19,897 nucleotides of DNA, taken from positions 1-19,897 of the forward strand of contig JBNJGO010000014.1 in assembly GCA_051819745.1 (NCBI GenBank), written 5' to 3'. The notes beneath the pieces are model-generated. The model saw only the letters and a list, made by a program, of their open reading frames with translations. It searched no databases and was not told the DNA's origin. Origin of the DNA: SKGA01 sp051819745 (GTDB taxonomy: Archaea > Nanobdellota > Nanobdellia > Woesearchaeales > SKGA01). Positions 7,947 to 14,560 of the stretch are shown piece by piece (the first letter of the stretch is position 1; every line of letters begins with the position of its first letter). The translations under genes were made by a program, and so were the position numbers.

Positions 7947-8447
7947 ATGGACTTTAACAGCATACTCATTCTTATATTACTCACTTGTATTCCCTTTATC
8001 GAATTGAGATTCTCAATACCTGTTGGTATTCTTTCAGGAACATTATTGTTGCCCTTTGGTTTTGCTATATCTGGCTTGGGATTGCATCCGGTGCTTGTTT
8101 TCACAATTGTTGTTATTGTAAATGCCACTTTAGGTATTGTATTATTTCACTTCATTGGTTTGTTCGATTCTCAGTTACGGAAATCCTTTCTCAAAAACCA
8201 TTATGCTAAAGCACTTGATAGGGCACAACGAAAAATCCATCCCTACGTAAGAAAATATGGTTTGATAGGATTAGCACTTTTTATAAGTATACCCTTACCG
8301 GGAAGCGGGGTGTATTCGGGAAGTATTGGTGCTTATGTCATTGGCATGGAAAAAAAAGATTTCTATATAGCGAGCGTTCTTGGAGTGCTCATTGCAGGAA
8401 TTATCGTAACCACTCTAACGCTTTCAGGACAAGCAATATTTACCTAA
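7947..8447 (+). CDS. small multidrug export-like membrane protein (COG2426 type)
   Basis: The 166-residue product resembles the Pfam Sm_multidrug_ex / COG2426 family, whose transport role is only a name-level prediction. Visible hallmarks are PFIELRFSIPVGI near the N-terminus and ISIPLPGSGVYSGSIGAY near residue 120. Hydrophobic segments lie at about 4-22, 27-45, 49-72, 107-125 and 140-165. ATG 7947 fits a leaderless start about 26-28 bases after a T/A-rich box at 7913-7923. The in-frame GTG 7932 would add five residues and has no ribosome binding site. Confidence 0.8.
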   Translation: MDFNSILILILLTCIPFIELRFSIPVGILSGTLLLPFGFAISGLGLHPVLVFTIVVIVNATLGIVLFHFIGLFDSQLRKSFLKNHYAKALDRAQRKIHPYVRKYGLIGLALFISIPLPGSGVYSGSIGAYVIGMEKKDFYIASVLGVLIAGIIVTTLTLSGQAIFT

Positions 8448-8469
8448 AAAATAAGTTATAATCGCATAA

Positions 8470-8477
8470 TTTAAATA
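8470..8477 (+). promoter_or_regulatory. TATA box for the AAA+ ATPase / VWA operon
   Basis: TTTAAATA, centred about 29 bases before ATG 8503, consistent with a leaderless or nearly leaderless transcript. Confidence 0.5.
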
Positions 8478-8502
8478 ATACGACCTATTTGAAGTGTGAA
8501 TT

Positions 8503-9525
8503 ATGAAATTCAAAACAACTGATACAAATAAATTCCCTTCCATCGTAGGATTACACGATGTCAAAAAACAACTTCTTTCAGCACTCGTTCTCAAACGACA
8601 TGTAGTTCTTGTAGGTCCGCCTGGAATGGGAAAGACAACACTTGTAAAAGACTTATCTTTACTGCTTGAACCTCAAGAGCTTAATGACTGCGAATTTCAT
8701 TGCACGCCTTCAAATCCTGCTTGTCCAACATGTAAAGAAAAAACATTAGCAGGTACATCTATTCCTACAAGACAATATTCTGGTGATGAATTATTTGTTC
8801 GAGTTCAAGGAAGTCCTGATTTAACAGTCGAAGACTTAATTGGAGATATTGATCCTGTAAAAGCAATGAAATATGGGGCTTTAAGTCCTGAAGCATTCAC
8901 TCCGGGAAAAATATTCAAAGCAAATAATGGGGTATTGTTTTTTGACGAACTTAATCGATGTTCACAACGATTACAAAACGCATTACTTCAAGTTCTTGAA
9001 GAAAAAAGGGTTACAATAGGAAGTTACGATGTCGATATTCCGGTGGAACTACTCTTTGTTGGAACTATGAACCCTGAAGATACTAACACTGAACCACTTA
9101 GTGATGTTCTTCTAGATAGGTTTGATTTGATTTATGTTCATTATCCGAGAACCCAAGATGAGGAAGAATACATAGTCAAACAACAAGGACAGTCGCTGAC
9201 AACATTTCCTGACAATCTGTTCAGCCATATGATAACCTTTATCCGACGAATGAGATTGAATTCTGATATTGAACGAGTTCCAAGTGTCAGAGCAAGTATT
9301 GGACTATACGAACGATCGCAATCAATAGCATTACTCAACAAAAAAGACGAGGTTCGAGCAATTGATATTCTGGAATCAATGACTAGTGTTCTCGCTCACA
9401 GAATAAAACTCAAACCATCCTTAGCATACACAAAAAACACGACTTCCTATCTAGAAGAATCGTTTGGAGAATTCTGCAATGAAAAAAACTTGACTCTGGA
9501 TGAAAAAGAAAGTGATGCTCCCTAG
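8503..9525 (+). CDS. MoxR/ChlI-like AAA+ ATPase
   Basis: This 340-residue AAA+ ATPase is of the magnesium-chelatase I / MoxR type. Walker A is GPPGMGKTT (38-46), Walker B is VLFFDEL (144-150), sensor 1 is GTMN (187-190), and the arginine-finger region is LLDRFD (203-208). Unusually, the segment after Walker A holds Cys/His residues at C63, H66, C67, C74 and C77, which looks like a zinc- or cluster-binding insertion. The next gene encodes a VWA protein and overlaps by 26 bases. In this family the ATPase and VWA partner work together in metal insertion or protein-complex remodelling. No chlorophyll or cobalamin genes are present, so a MoxR-like chaperone role is more likely than metal chelation. 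Confidence 0.88.
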   Translation: MKFKTTDTNKFPSIVGLHDVKKQLLSALVLKRHVVLVGPPGMGKTTLVKDLSLLLEPQELNDCEFHCTPSNPACPTCKEKTLAGTSIPTRQYSGDELFVRVQGSPDLTVEDLIGDIDPVKAMKYGALSPEAFTPGKIFKANNGVLFFDELNRCSQRLQNALLQVLEEKRVTIGSYDVDIPVELLFVGTMNPEDTNTEPLSDVLLDRFDLIYVHYPRTQDEEEYIVKQQGQSLTTFPDNLFSHMITFIRRMRLNSDIERVPSVRASIGLYERSQSIALLNKKDEVRAIDILESMTSVLAHRIKLKPSLAYTKNTTSYLEESFGEFCNEKNLTLDEKESDAP

Positions 9526-10768
9526 CATTGCAGGTAAACAAACATTCGAAGAACCATCTGATGCAAACGAGAACCAAGATAGTGAAAGAGACACTTCTAT
9601 CGATAACGCTCACGAAGGTGAAGAGCTTGATGGGAACATGCTGGCACAACCGGACGATACAAAAGAAAAACTCGCTCATACGGCCCTTGATGTAGATACT
9701 TCAACTATCGATGATGGAATGGTCGTTCAAGAAGGTGTCAACCAAAATGTTGGTTCTTTCATGCCAGACATTATGTGTAAGGATCTAGTAAATAATTATA
9801 AGAACGCAAAACAACTTTATGGAGAAACCATCATTCGAGAACTAACAGGATATGACCCAAGATACGTTGAGAAAAATATTACTATTCCTGAATTCCAACG
9901 AGAACTTCAAGAACGAGTTCGAGATGCAATAAACGATCTCAAGGACAAAGAGATTCTCACGCCTGGAGGAAGATTTTCTGATTCTGCACTAGATGTTGCA
10001 GCATTATTTTTACTTGAAGAAGAATATGAACAAACACAAGATGCGAAATCTCCTTATGGGGAACATGTCAACAAAGCACTTGATCGTTTTGGAGAAAAAA
10101 ACACGACAAGACCCTATATTAAAAGCGATTCCTATAAGGATGTTGCCATTAGGAAATCAATATCCAAAGCAATTTCTAGAAATCATGATTCGCTTGAAAC
10201 CAACGATTTAGTTTCTTTTGACAGAAGATCAAAAGAACAAATAAACATAATATATGCGCTTGATACTTCTGGCAGTATGAAAGGAACAAAAATAAAACTT
10301 GCAAAAAAAGCAGGTGTCTCTCTAGCAAGAAAAGCAATATCTGACCAAAACAAAGTCGGAACAGTATTATTTGGAAGCGATGTAAAATCAAACATCCCAT
10401 TAACAAATGATTTACTCCCATTGCTTCGTTCGCTTGTAAAAGCATCACCTGGCCGAGAGACAGATATTGGTTTAGCAATAGATTCATCAATTGAATTACT
10501 TGATTCCGCAAAAGGAATAAAACATGTTGTTATTATAACAGACGGGCTTCATACAACAACAAATGATCCAAAAGAATCAATACAAGCTAAAGTCCATAAA
10601 GCAAAAGAACAGAACATAAGTATTTCCATTGTAGGAATTGAACTTGATGATAAGGGATTAGAATTAGCACAATCCATTGTTGATCATAGTGGTGGAAACC
10701 TTCATTCTGTAAAAGAGCTAGATGCTGTCGGCGGTATTGTAATCGCAGATTACGCTGATTTATTATAA
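9500..10768 (+). CDS. VWA-domain protein (ChlD-like partner of the AAA+ ATPase)
   Basis: The 422-residue protein has a disordered acidic N-terminus (1-85), a helical middle domain (90-235) and a C-terminal von Willebrand A domain (about 248-420). The metal-dependent adhesion site is intact: DTSGS (255-259), T321 in RETDIG, and D348 in ITDG. There is no signal peptide or membrane helix, so it is cytoplasmic. Its start lies 26 bases inside the AAA+ gene, in another frame, which implies translational coupling. ATG 9515 is an alternative start. The arrangement matches MoxR-VWA and ChlI-ChlD pairs. The client is unknown. Confidence 0.87.
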   Translation: MKKKVMLPSIAGKQTFEEPSDANENQDSERDTSIDNAHEGEELDGNMLAQPDDTKEKLAHTALDVDTSTIDDGMVVQEGVNQNVGSFMPDIMCKDLVNNYKNAKQLYGETIIRELTGYDPRYVEKNITIPEFQRELQERVRDAINDLKDKEILTPGGRFSDSALDVAALFLLEEEYEQTQDAKSPYGEHVNKALDRFGEKNTTRPYIKSDSYKDVAIRKSISKAISRNHDSLETNDLVSFDRRSKEQINIIYALDTSGSMKGTKIKLAKKAGVSLARKAISDQNKVGTVLFGSDVKSNIPLTNDLLPLLRSLVKASPGRETDIGLAIDSSIELLDSAKGIKHVVIITDGLHTTTNDPKESIQAKVHKAKEQNISISIVGIELDDKGLELAQSIVDHSGGNLHSVKELDAVGGIVIADYADLL

Positions 10769-10781
10769 ACAAGAGATGTTA

Positions 10782-11420
10782 TCAGAAAACAATCATTTTA
10801 TGTTCTCGTTTCTTTTTGGTTTTAAGCTCTTCCAAAGAATCAGCAAGTATCTCGCGAGTTATCTTTTTCCTTCGCCGTCTTGGATCGATGATAAAATACT
10901 GGTTAGGATCTTTTTTACTTTTTTTGTAAACAACAATATATTTTGACGTGCTTCTCGTCCCTCTAATTCGACCAACATTCACCCTAACAAGCAGGATTTT
11001 TCCTTTGTCGAGCATGCTATTAATATAATTAACATCAAAATCTCGTTGTGCGATGATAATTTGTTCTTTCTCGCAAAGAGTTTGGTATCGTTGTGAAATT
11101 TTAGATGCCAACTCGATTTGTTTTTTAGTATATTTCTTGAATCGATAATCAGGATAAGAATAATCAGTACTTTCGACAACAACTTTTGGTTGAAGTCCTT
11201 TTTTCTTCGCATATAATGCTAACCCGTAAATCGAAGATGCTCTTGTTGGTGGGATGATTGATGAAAGCCAGATATCAAGCTCATTATCTTCTGACAATTC
11301 AAAAGATGGATCAAAATAATTGATAATGGACATCAAAGCTGAAGCTGCGCCAGTATAATTTGTAGTCTGTTTGTGAGAGTAAAGAACTTTTTTTGGCGTA
11401 GTTTCTTGCTCTAGTGCCAT
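10782..11420 (-). CDS. C39-like peptidase fold protein, probably inactive
   Basis: The 212-residue protein resembles archaeal C39-like papain-fold proteins. Parts that fit are TTNYTGAASALMSIINYF (19-36), an acidic helix ending LDIWLSSIIPPTRASSIYGLA, a KILLVRVNVG strand, and YIVVYKK...YFIIDP. In active members the first motif reads about YTCGPA with the catalytic Cys, and a His precedes the VVV strand. Here the Cys is missing (YTGAAS) and the His position is Lys (TSKYIVVY). The Asp-Pro is kept. Catalysis therefore looks lost. The C-terminus is very basic. It lies 27 bases after rpoK with a GAGGG ribosome binding site at 11429-11433. The fold assignment is from motif memory. Confidence 0.6.
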   Translation of the reverse strand: MALEQETTPKKVLYSHKQTTNYTGAASALMSIINYFDPSFELSEDNELDIWLSSIIPPTRASSIYGLALYAKKKGLQPKVVVESTDYSYPDYRFKKYTKKQIELASKISQRYQTLCEKEQIIIAQRDFDVNYINSMLDKGKILLVRVNVGRIRGTRSTSKYIVVYKKSKKDPNQYFIIDPRRRRKKITREILADSLEELKTKKKREHKMIVF

Positions 11421-11447
11421 GATAATAACCCTCTAGTGTAGAGTGTA

Positions 11448-11696
11448 TTAAGAATCCTCAGGTTCTGGTTGATCTCGTTTTACTGTTAATGGAATAACTC
11501 CTTGTTCAAATTCCATCTTAGCGATTTCAACAGGATTATATTTGATTTTCTCATAATCTTTTTTAGTGAGAGAAAGTTTGGTTTCTGCTCCTTGAGATAA
11601 CTGCAGAGCTCGAGAACCAATCATTCGAGCTTTCTCGAATCGAGTATATTTTGTTTGATCAAATGAATTTTTAACAACGACATCGTCTTTTGCCAT
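11448..11696 (-). CDS. rpoK: DNA-directed RNA polymerase subunit K (Rpo6)
   Basis: The 82-residue protein is archaeal RpoK/Rpo6, the homologue of Rpb6 and bacterial omega. It stabilises the clamp region of RNA polymerase. The signature KYTRFEKARMIGSRALQLSQGA (16-37) and the C-terminal NPVEIAKMEFEQGVIPLTVKR are diagnostic. Length is typical. GGGTGG at 11704-11709 is a good ribosome binding site. It is the first gene of a two-gene unit with the C39-like gene downstream. Confidence 0.95.
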   Translation of the reverse strand: MAKDDVVVKNSFDQTKYTRFEKARMIGSRALQLSQGAETKLSLTKKDYEKIKYNPVEIAKMEFEQGVIPLTVKRDQPEPEDS

Positions 11697-11756
11697 ATTA
11701 TTTCCACCCTGAAAAAAACCTTATTGATTGTGGTTTTAAATCCTGAAACTAACAGG

Positions 11757-11766
11757 TATTTATAAA
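11757..11766 (-). promoter_or_regulatory. TATA box for the rpoK operon
   Basis: TATTTATAAA in + orientation (TTTATAAATA on the minus strand), giving a leader of about 40 nt that contains the rpoK ribosome binding site. A second A/T box (GTTTTAAAT, about 11733-11741) is nearer and could also serve. Confidence 0.45.
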
Positions 11767-11803
11767 CGTTGTGTCTTGTTGTTTGTAAAAATATTGGTTT
11801 ATA

Positions 11804-12253
11804 TTAGTGTTGGTCCGAAAAGGATGATGTATCCGTATCTTCTTGTGAAGAAGAAAGATGTAGTCCCCGATCTATTTCTTTAGCGACATTTTCAATATCA
11901 TCAAGCATTTCAGCAACAGTTCGCTTTAAATCCTTGACAAGATCTTCAAGAGAATCATAGTTAATATAATATTTATTCTTGTAATTGGTAACAATCCCTG
12001 CTTTGAGCAATCTGTTAAGATGATATACGACCGTTCCTCTACTTAAGCCCGTAAGTTCGGCCAGTTCATCGCTTGAGAGTTCAGTCTGTACTTTGAGCGC
12101 TTTAACAAGCGTGATAAATATTCTATAACAGCTCTTATCCTTGTCTCTAAGACCAAATAATCCGAGACTCTGTCCGAATAACAGCAACAAATCATTGATA
12201 GTATTGTGTGATTTGACGTGCTCTCGAACGATAGTCACTTTAGAAATTCTCAT
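11804..12253 (-). CDS. winged helix-turn-helix transcriptional regulator
   Basis: The 149-residue protein has a winged helix domain at about 42-100. Helix 2-turn-helix 3 is LSSDELAELTGLSRGTVVYHLNRLLKAGIV, and the wing is NYKNKYYINY. This is the ArsR/MarR-like pattern used by many archaeal regulators. A C-terminal helix (about 103-130), probably for dimerisation, and a Ser/Asp-rich tail follow. No ligand cysteines are present. The TATA box at 12279-12290 puts the transcript start about 5 bases before the ATG. The target genes cannot be read from the sequence. Confidence 0.85.
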   Translation of the reverse strand: MRISKVTIVREHVKSHNTINDLLLLFGQSLGLFGLRDKDKSCYRIFITLVKALKVQTELSSDELAELTGLSRGTVVYHLNRLLKAGIVTNYKNKYYINYDSLEDLVKDLKRTVAEMLDDIENVAKEIDRGLHLSSSQEDTDTSSFSDQH

Positions 12254-12278
12254 AGTAATGGCGTTAAAGAATACAGGG

Positions 12279-12290
12279 TTTATAAATTTT
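12279..12290 (-). promoter_or_regulatory. TATA box for the winged-helix regulator gene
   Basis: TTTATAAATTTT, centred about 31 bases upstream of the minus-strand ATG at 12253. Confidence 0.55.
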
Positions 12291-12357
12291 GCTTCGGCTG
12301 TTCACGATGTTGTATGGTTGTATATATTATTGTTGTCAGCAACTAATTTAAAGAAAA

Positions 12358-12367
12358 TTTTATAAAA
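12358..12367 (+). promoter_or_regulatory. TATA box for tRNA-Tyr
   Basis: TTTTATAAAA, predicting a transcript start near 12388 and a leader of about 25 nt removed by RNase P. The rest of the 12254-12412 spacer holds no supportable gene. Confidence 0.55.
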
Positions 12368-12449
12368 CGAAACATAATCCGTTGTGTATCTCGATTGATT
12401 TCGAGTTTACATCCCTCCTTAGCTCAATTGGTAGAGCGTTTGGCTGTAG

Positions 12450-12504
12450 ATGTCAACGGACACGACCCGCTTTTGGCGGTGTGAATGATAGTTGACCAGC
12501 TGAT
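12450..12504 (+). other. tRNA-Tyr intron 1 at position 37/38
   Basis: This 55-nt intron has an internal stem GTCAAC/GTTGAC. The 3-nt bulges AGA (5') and ATA (3') sit at the expected places, but the central helix CTGT/GCTG carries a T-T mismatch, so the bulge-helix-bulge is imperfect. The boundaries are chosen to restore a 7-nt anticodon loop. Confidence 0.8.
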
Positions 12505-12526
12505 ACCGAAAGGTTCCCGGTTCGAG

Positions 12527-12569
12527 AGCGGAGAACTGCAGTATTCCTGCATTAGTCTTTCGCCGAATT
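12527..12569 (+). other. tRNA-Tyr intron 2 in the T loop (position 59/60)
   Basis: This 43-nt intron has a canonical splice motif. The central helix is TTCG (12521-12524) with CGAA (12564-12567). Bulges are AGA (12525-12527) and TTT (12568-12570), and the exon stem is CCCGG/CCGGG. Cutting after the second base of each bulge gives T loop TTCGAGT. The intron's own stem is GCGGAG with CTTTCGC. Confidence 0.88.
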
Positions 12570-12585
12570 TCCGGGAGGGGGGACA

Positions 12586-12593
12586 TTTTTTTT
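12586..12593 (+). terminator. T-run terminator after tRNA-Tyr
   Basis: Eight T residues start three bases after the discriminator, followed by further T-rich sequence. The remainder of the 12594-12842 spacer shows no gene I can support. A minus-strand frame there (12619-12822) is only a lysine-rich reading of T-rich DNA. Confidence 0.55.
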
Positions 12594-12810
12594 CCCTTTC
12601 TTTCAAAGAAAAAATTAACTAATTAGTGATTTGAATTCTGCGTTGAAACAGTGTTGCTTTTTTTCTAAGTCTTTTTAAGAATTGTTTAACGAAATAAGTT
12701 CTTGTGTGCTTGTTATGTTTTAATTTGTTATTTTTTTTTATCATGTTTATTCGATTCTCTTCTTGAACTTGTATTCTTCTACTAGTATTATACCATGTCA
12801 AGAACAAAAA

Positions 12811-12820
12811 GTTTTTAAAC
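12811..12820 (+). promoter_or_regulatory. TATA box for the membrane protein gene at 12843
   Basis: GTTTTTAAAC, a perfect palindrome, is centred about 27 bases before ATG 12843 and fits a leaderless start. Confidence 0.5.
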
Positions 12821-12842
12821 ACGCTACGCTAAGATAGTGTAC

Positions 12843-13205
12843 ATGGGATTATTGCTTCACGGCGCACTTGGAATTGCGAATATCATAATATCGCTGTTCG
12901 TACTCTGTTTCGCTATCGTTTTCCTAAAAAAAACTGTTAAGGTCAAGGATCGAAACCCTTGGATTTTTCTTCTCATAGCGGTTGTTGTCTTTTTTGCGAT
13001 CGAAGTTCTCAAGATAGCTTCGTTTGTCGGTTGGATCAATCTTCATGCGTATTCTTTTTATCTTGATTCCATGTTTATTGCAATACTATTATTTACATTC
13101 ATATTCCAATATAATCTCATCTTGAATTCCGAACTGATAGCAATACGTAGGAAAAAAAAGAGGACGACTTCCAAAAAGAATTCTTCTGCAAAGAAAAAAT
13201 CTTAA
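12843..13205 (+). CDS. small three-helix membrane protein, 120 residues
   Basis: Not assigned to a family. Three hydrophobic segments at about 3-28, 38-60 and 68-90 are followed by a strongly basic tail (about 98-120) rich in Lys, Arg and Ser. The tail likely stays in the cytoplasm, placing the N-terminus outside. ATG 12843 is chosen over GTG 12837 because the TATA box at 12811-12820 predicts a leaderless transcript beginning near 12841. It lies upstream of the DUF192 gene on the same strand with a 59-base gap. Confidence 0.75.
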   Translation: MGLLLHGALGIANIIISLFVLCFAIVFLKKTVKVKDRNPWIFLLIAVVVFFAIEVLKIASFVGWINLHAYSFYLDSMFIAILLFTFIFQYNLILNSELIAIRRKKKRTTSKKNSSAKKKS

Positions 13206-13264
13206 CTGTAGGATTCTACTTATTATGTATTCTATTATTTCATAGTTTGTCACGAGTAATATAT

Positions 13265-13642
13265 ATGGTATCAAAACAAAACGTTATTGCAAAACAAAAT
13301 ATTAGCTTCCAACGAACTCCTATTCAAAAGGCGATTGGATTAATGTTTTCTACTCGAAAAAACGAATTTGCGATGATATTTTCATTTCCTAAAAAAAGAC
13401 GGATCGCTATTACAATGTGGTTTGTGTTTTATCCTATCGATATTATTTTCCTCGATGAAACTAATATGGTGGTTGAACTCAAAGATAATCTTAAACCATT
13501 CAGGAATTATTATTCAAAACAACAAGCAAAGACATTTATCGAAGTGCCAAAGGGTACAATCCAACGATTTAACCTCAAAAAAGGCATTATGCTTCACTAT
13601 ATACCTTCGAAAGTGTCTATTTTATCGCATAATACGGCATAA
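13265..13642 (+). CDS. DUF192 family protein
   Basis: The 125-residue product fits the DUF192 family, small beta-rich proteins of unknown biochemical role found in bacteria and archaea. Matching parts are KAIGLMFSTRKNEFAMIFSF, then MWFVFYPIDIIFLDE, then FIEVPKGTIQRFNLKKGIML. The order and spacing agree with the family. Many bacterial members are secreted, but this one has no obvious signal peptide. ATG 13265 gives the natural N-terminus; an in-frame TTG at 13247 would add six residues. No strong ribosome binding site is visible. Confidence 0.82.
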   Translation: MVSKQNVIAKQNISFQRTPIQKAIGLMFSTRKNEFAMIFSFPKKRRIAITMWFVFYPIDIIFLDETNMVVELKDNLKPFRNYYSKQQAKTFIEVPKGTIQRFNLKKGIMLHYIPSKVSILSHNTA

Positions 13643-13652
13643 AAGCAAAAAA

Positions 13653-13662
13653 TATATAAATA
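13653..13662 (+). promoter_or_regulatory. TATA box for the HU gene
   Basis: TATATAAATA predicts a transcript start near 13682. That gives a leader of about 50 nt before the HU ATG, unusual here because most neighbours appear leaderless. Confidence 0.6.
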
Positions 13663-13688
13663 GACTTAACTGTGGTTGTGCATGAATA

Positions 13689-13709
13689 CCTAAAATATCA
13701 ATTTTTAGG
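13689..13709 (+). promoter_or_regulatory. hairpin in the HU mRNA leader, overlapping a tiny upstream ORF
   Basis: CCTAAAA (13689-13695) pairs with TTTTAGG (13703-13709) around a 7-nt loop. A three-codon frame, ATG AAT ACC then TAA (13682-13693), begins at the predicted transcript start and ends inside the hairpin's 5' arm. The HU ribosome binding site GGGTGA (13722-13727) lies 12 bases downstream of the hairpin. Confidence 0.45.
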
Positions 13710-13732
13710 AATCTATACAAAGGGTGAAATAT

Positions 13733-14011
13733 ATGAATAAAGGAGAATTAGTTGAATCGATTGCTAAATCGAAAGGATACCCTAAGTCTCAGGTTAACGA
13801 GACTATCAATGAAATGATTAGTACAATTGAAAAAACTGCTAAGAAACGAGATCTAAAGCAAGCACAAGTACAACTTGTTGGTCTTGGAACATTCAAAGCT
13901 GTTAAACGAAAAGCACGAACCGGTGTTAATCCTGTAACTGGAGAAAAAATCAAGATTCCAGCTCGAAAAACACTTAAGTTCACACCAAGTGCTAAGCTCA
14001 AAAAGCTTTAA
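13733..14011 (+). CDS. HU-family DNA-binding protein
   Basis: The 92-residue protein is a bacterial-type HU/IHF fold nucleoid protein that bends and packages DNA as a dimer. MNKGELVESIAKSKGYPKSQ begins the helical base. VGLGTFKAVKRKARTGVNPVTG covers the strand and the beta arm with its RxGxNPxTG tip motif. IPARKTLKFTPSAKLKKL is the classical C-terminus. ATG 13733 is supported by GGGTGA five bases upstream; GTG 13724 lies inside that site. A GC hairpin followed by a T-run after the stop resembles a bacterial terminator. Bacterial origin by transfer is plausible. Confidence 0.95.
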   Translation: MNKGELVESIAKSKGYPKSQVNETINEMISTIEKTAKKRDLKQAQVQLVGLGTFKAVKRKARTGVNPVTGEKIKIPARKTLKFTPSAKLKKL

Positions 14012-14024
14012 GCAGTTGATGTTT

Positions 14025-14044
14025 GGCTCGAAAGAGCCTTTTTT
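14025..14044 (+). terminator. bacterial-style intrinsic terminator after HU
   Basis: GGCTC (14025-14029), tetraloop GAAA, GAGCC (14034-14038), then six T from 14039 and a second longer T-run after AA. This is a textbook rho-independent terminator shape, unlike the hairpin-free T-tracts elsewhere in the window. Confidence 0.8.
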
Positions 14045-14124
14045 AATTTTTTTTTAAATCTATTTCTGTTAGTATTATTGTGGTTTTTTCAATCAACAAG
14101 TGTTTTTCACTATTGAGGATGGTA

Positions 14125-14388
14125 TTATCGCTTGTATAATGAAATAGTTTTTCCCCGCACGTCAACAACAGTTGATTTTGTTTGTTTTGAAAGTTCCCAA
14201 GCGACATCCTTAATGTCTTTTTCTGTTTCATCAAGATATGATTGAAGAACTTTAAGTTTAGAAAAAGAATTAGCTTTCAAATGGCGTTGCAATTGAACGA
14301 TAAGTGCCGTTGTAATTCCTTGTTTACCGATGCTGGTGAATGGTTTCAAGTGATGTGATTGTTTTTTGAGTTCTTTAAGATCTGTCAT
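14125..14388 (-). CDS. YhbY/CRM-domain RNA-binding protein
   Basis: The 87-residue single-domain protein matches the CRM (YhbY) family, which binds ribosomal RNA or its precursors in bacteria and archaea. LKKQSHHLKPFTSIGKQGIT (7-26) holds the conserved basic region and the GxxG loop (GKQG). The C-terminal VVDVRGKTISLYKR fits the last strand (family form IGRxxxLYR). The TATA box at 14411-14418 lies about 27 bases from the ATG, so the transcript is probably leaderless. It is convergent with the HU gene. Confidence 0.9.
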   Translation of the reverse strand: MTDLKELKKQSHHLKPFTSIGKQGITTALIVQLQRHLKANSFSKLKVLQSYLDETEKDIKDVAWELSKQTKSTVVDVRGKTISLYKR

Positions 14389-14410
14389 ATGTGACTAGTA
14401 TGTTGTGAAT

Positions 14411-14418
14411 ATTTATAA
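14411..14418 (-). promoter_or_regulatory. TATA box for the YhbY/CRM gene
   Basis: ATTTATAA in + orientation (TTATAAAT on the minus strand), centred about 27 bases from the minus-strand ATG at 14388. Confidence 0.55.
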
Positions 14419-14486
14419 GTTTATATACTGCTTGCGATCAATACTGTTAAAATCAACTAATTTCCACTCTAAAGAAACAACATAAT

Positions 14487-14496
14487 GTTTAAATAC
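14487..14496 (+). promoter_or_regulatory. TATA box for the pilin-like genes
   Basis: GTTTAAATAC predicts a transcript start near 14517 and a leader of about 45 nt carrying the strong GGAGGT ribosome binding site at 14546-14551. Confidence 0.5.
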
Positions 14497-14560
14497 GTAT
14501 TATTCTCTTAAAAAGGATAAATACTACTAAATTACAGTTTAAACTGGAGGTATACATATA

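Larger units (their letters stand above)
12413..12583 (+). tRNA. tRNA-Tyr (anticodon GTA) with two introns
   Basis: The acceptor stem CCCTCCT (12413-12419) pairs with AGGGGGG (12576-12582), with discriminator A 12583 and no encoded CCA. The D stem is GCTC/GAGC with GG in the loop. The anticodon stem TTTGG (12439-12443) pairs with CCGAA (12506-12510), and the anticodon GTA is at 12446-12448. The T stem CCCGG (12516-12520) pairs with CCGGG (12571-12575). Removing 12450-12504 and 12527-12569 leaves exactly 73 nt with T loop TTCGAGT. C1-G72 and A73 are archaeal tyrosine identity elements. A T-run follows the gene. Confidence 0.93.

Noticed and set aside
10176..10511. Minus-strand open frame of 111 codons inside the VWA gene
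   Set aside because: Leu/Phe/Gln-rich shadow of the VWA coding sequence, which has an intact metal site in the sense frame.
12424..12606. Minus-strand open frame across the tRNA locus
   Set aside because: It is fully covered by the two-intron tRNA-Tyr, whose stems and loops explain the sequence.
12619..12822. Minus-strand frame of 67 codons, very Lys/Arg-rich (possible 41-residue form from ATG 12744)
   Set aside because: The composition is what T-rich plus-strand DNA gives by chance. There is no clear ribosome binding site and no family resemblance. A TATA-like GTATAATAC near 12785 is not enough.
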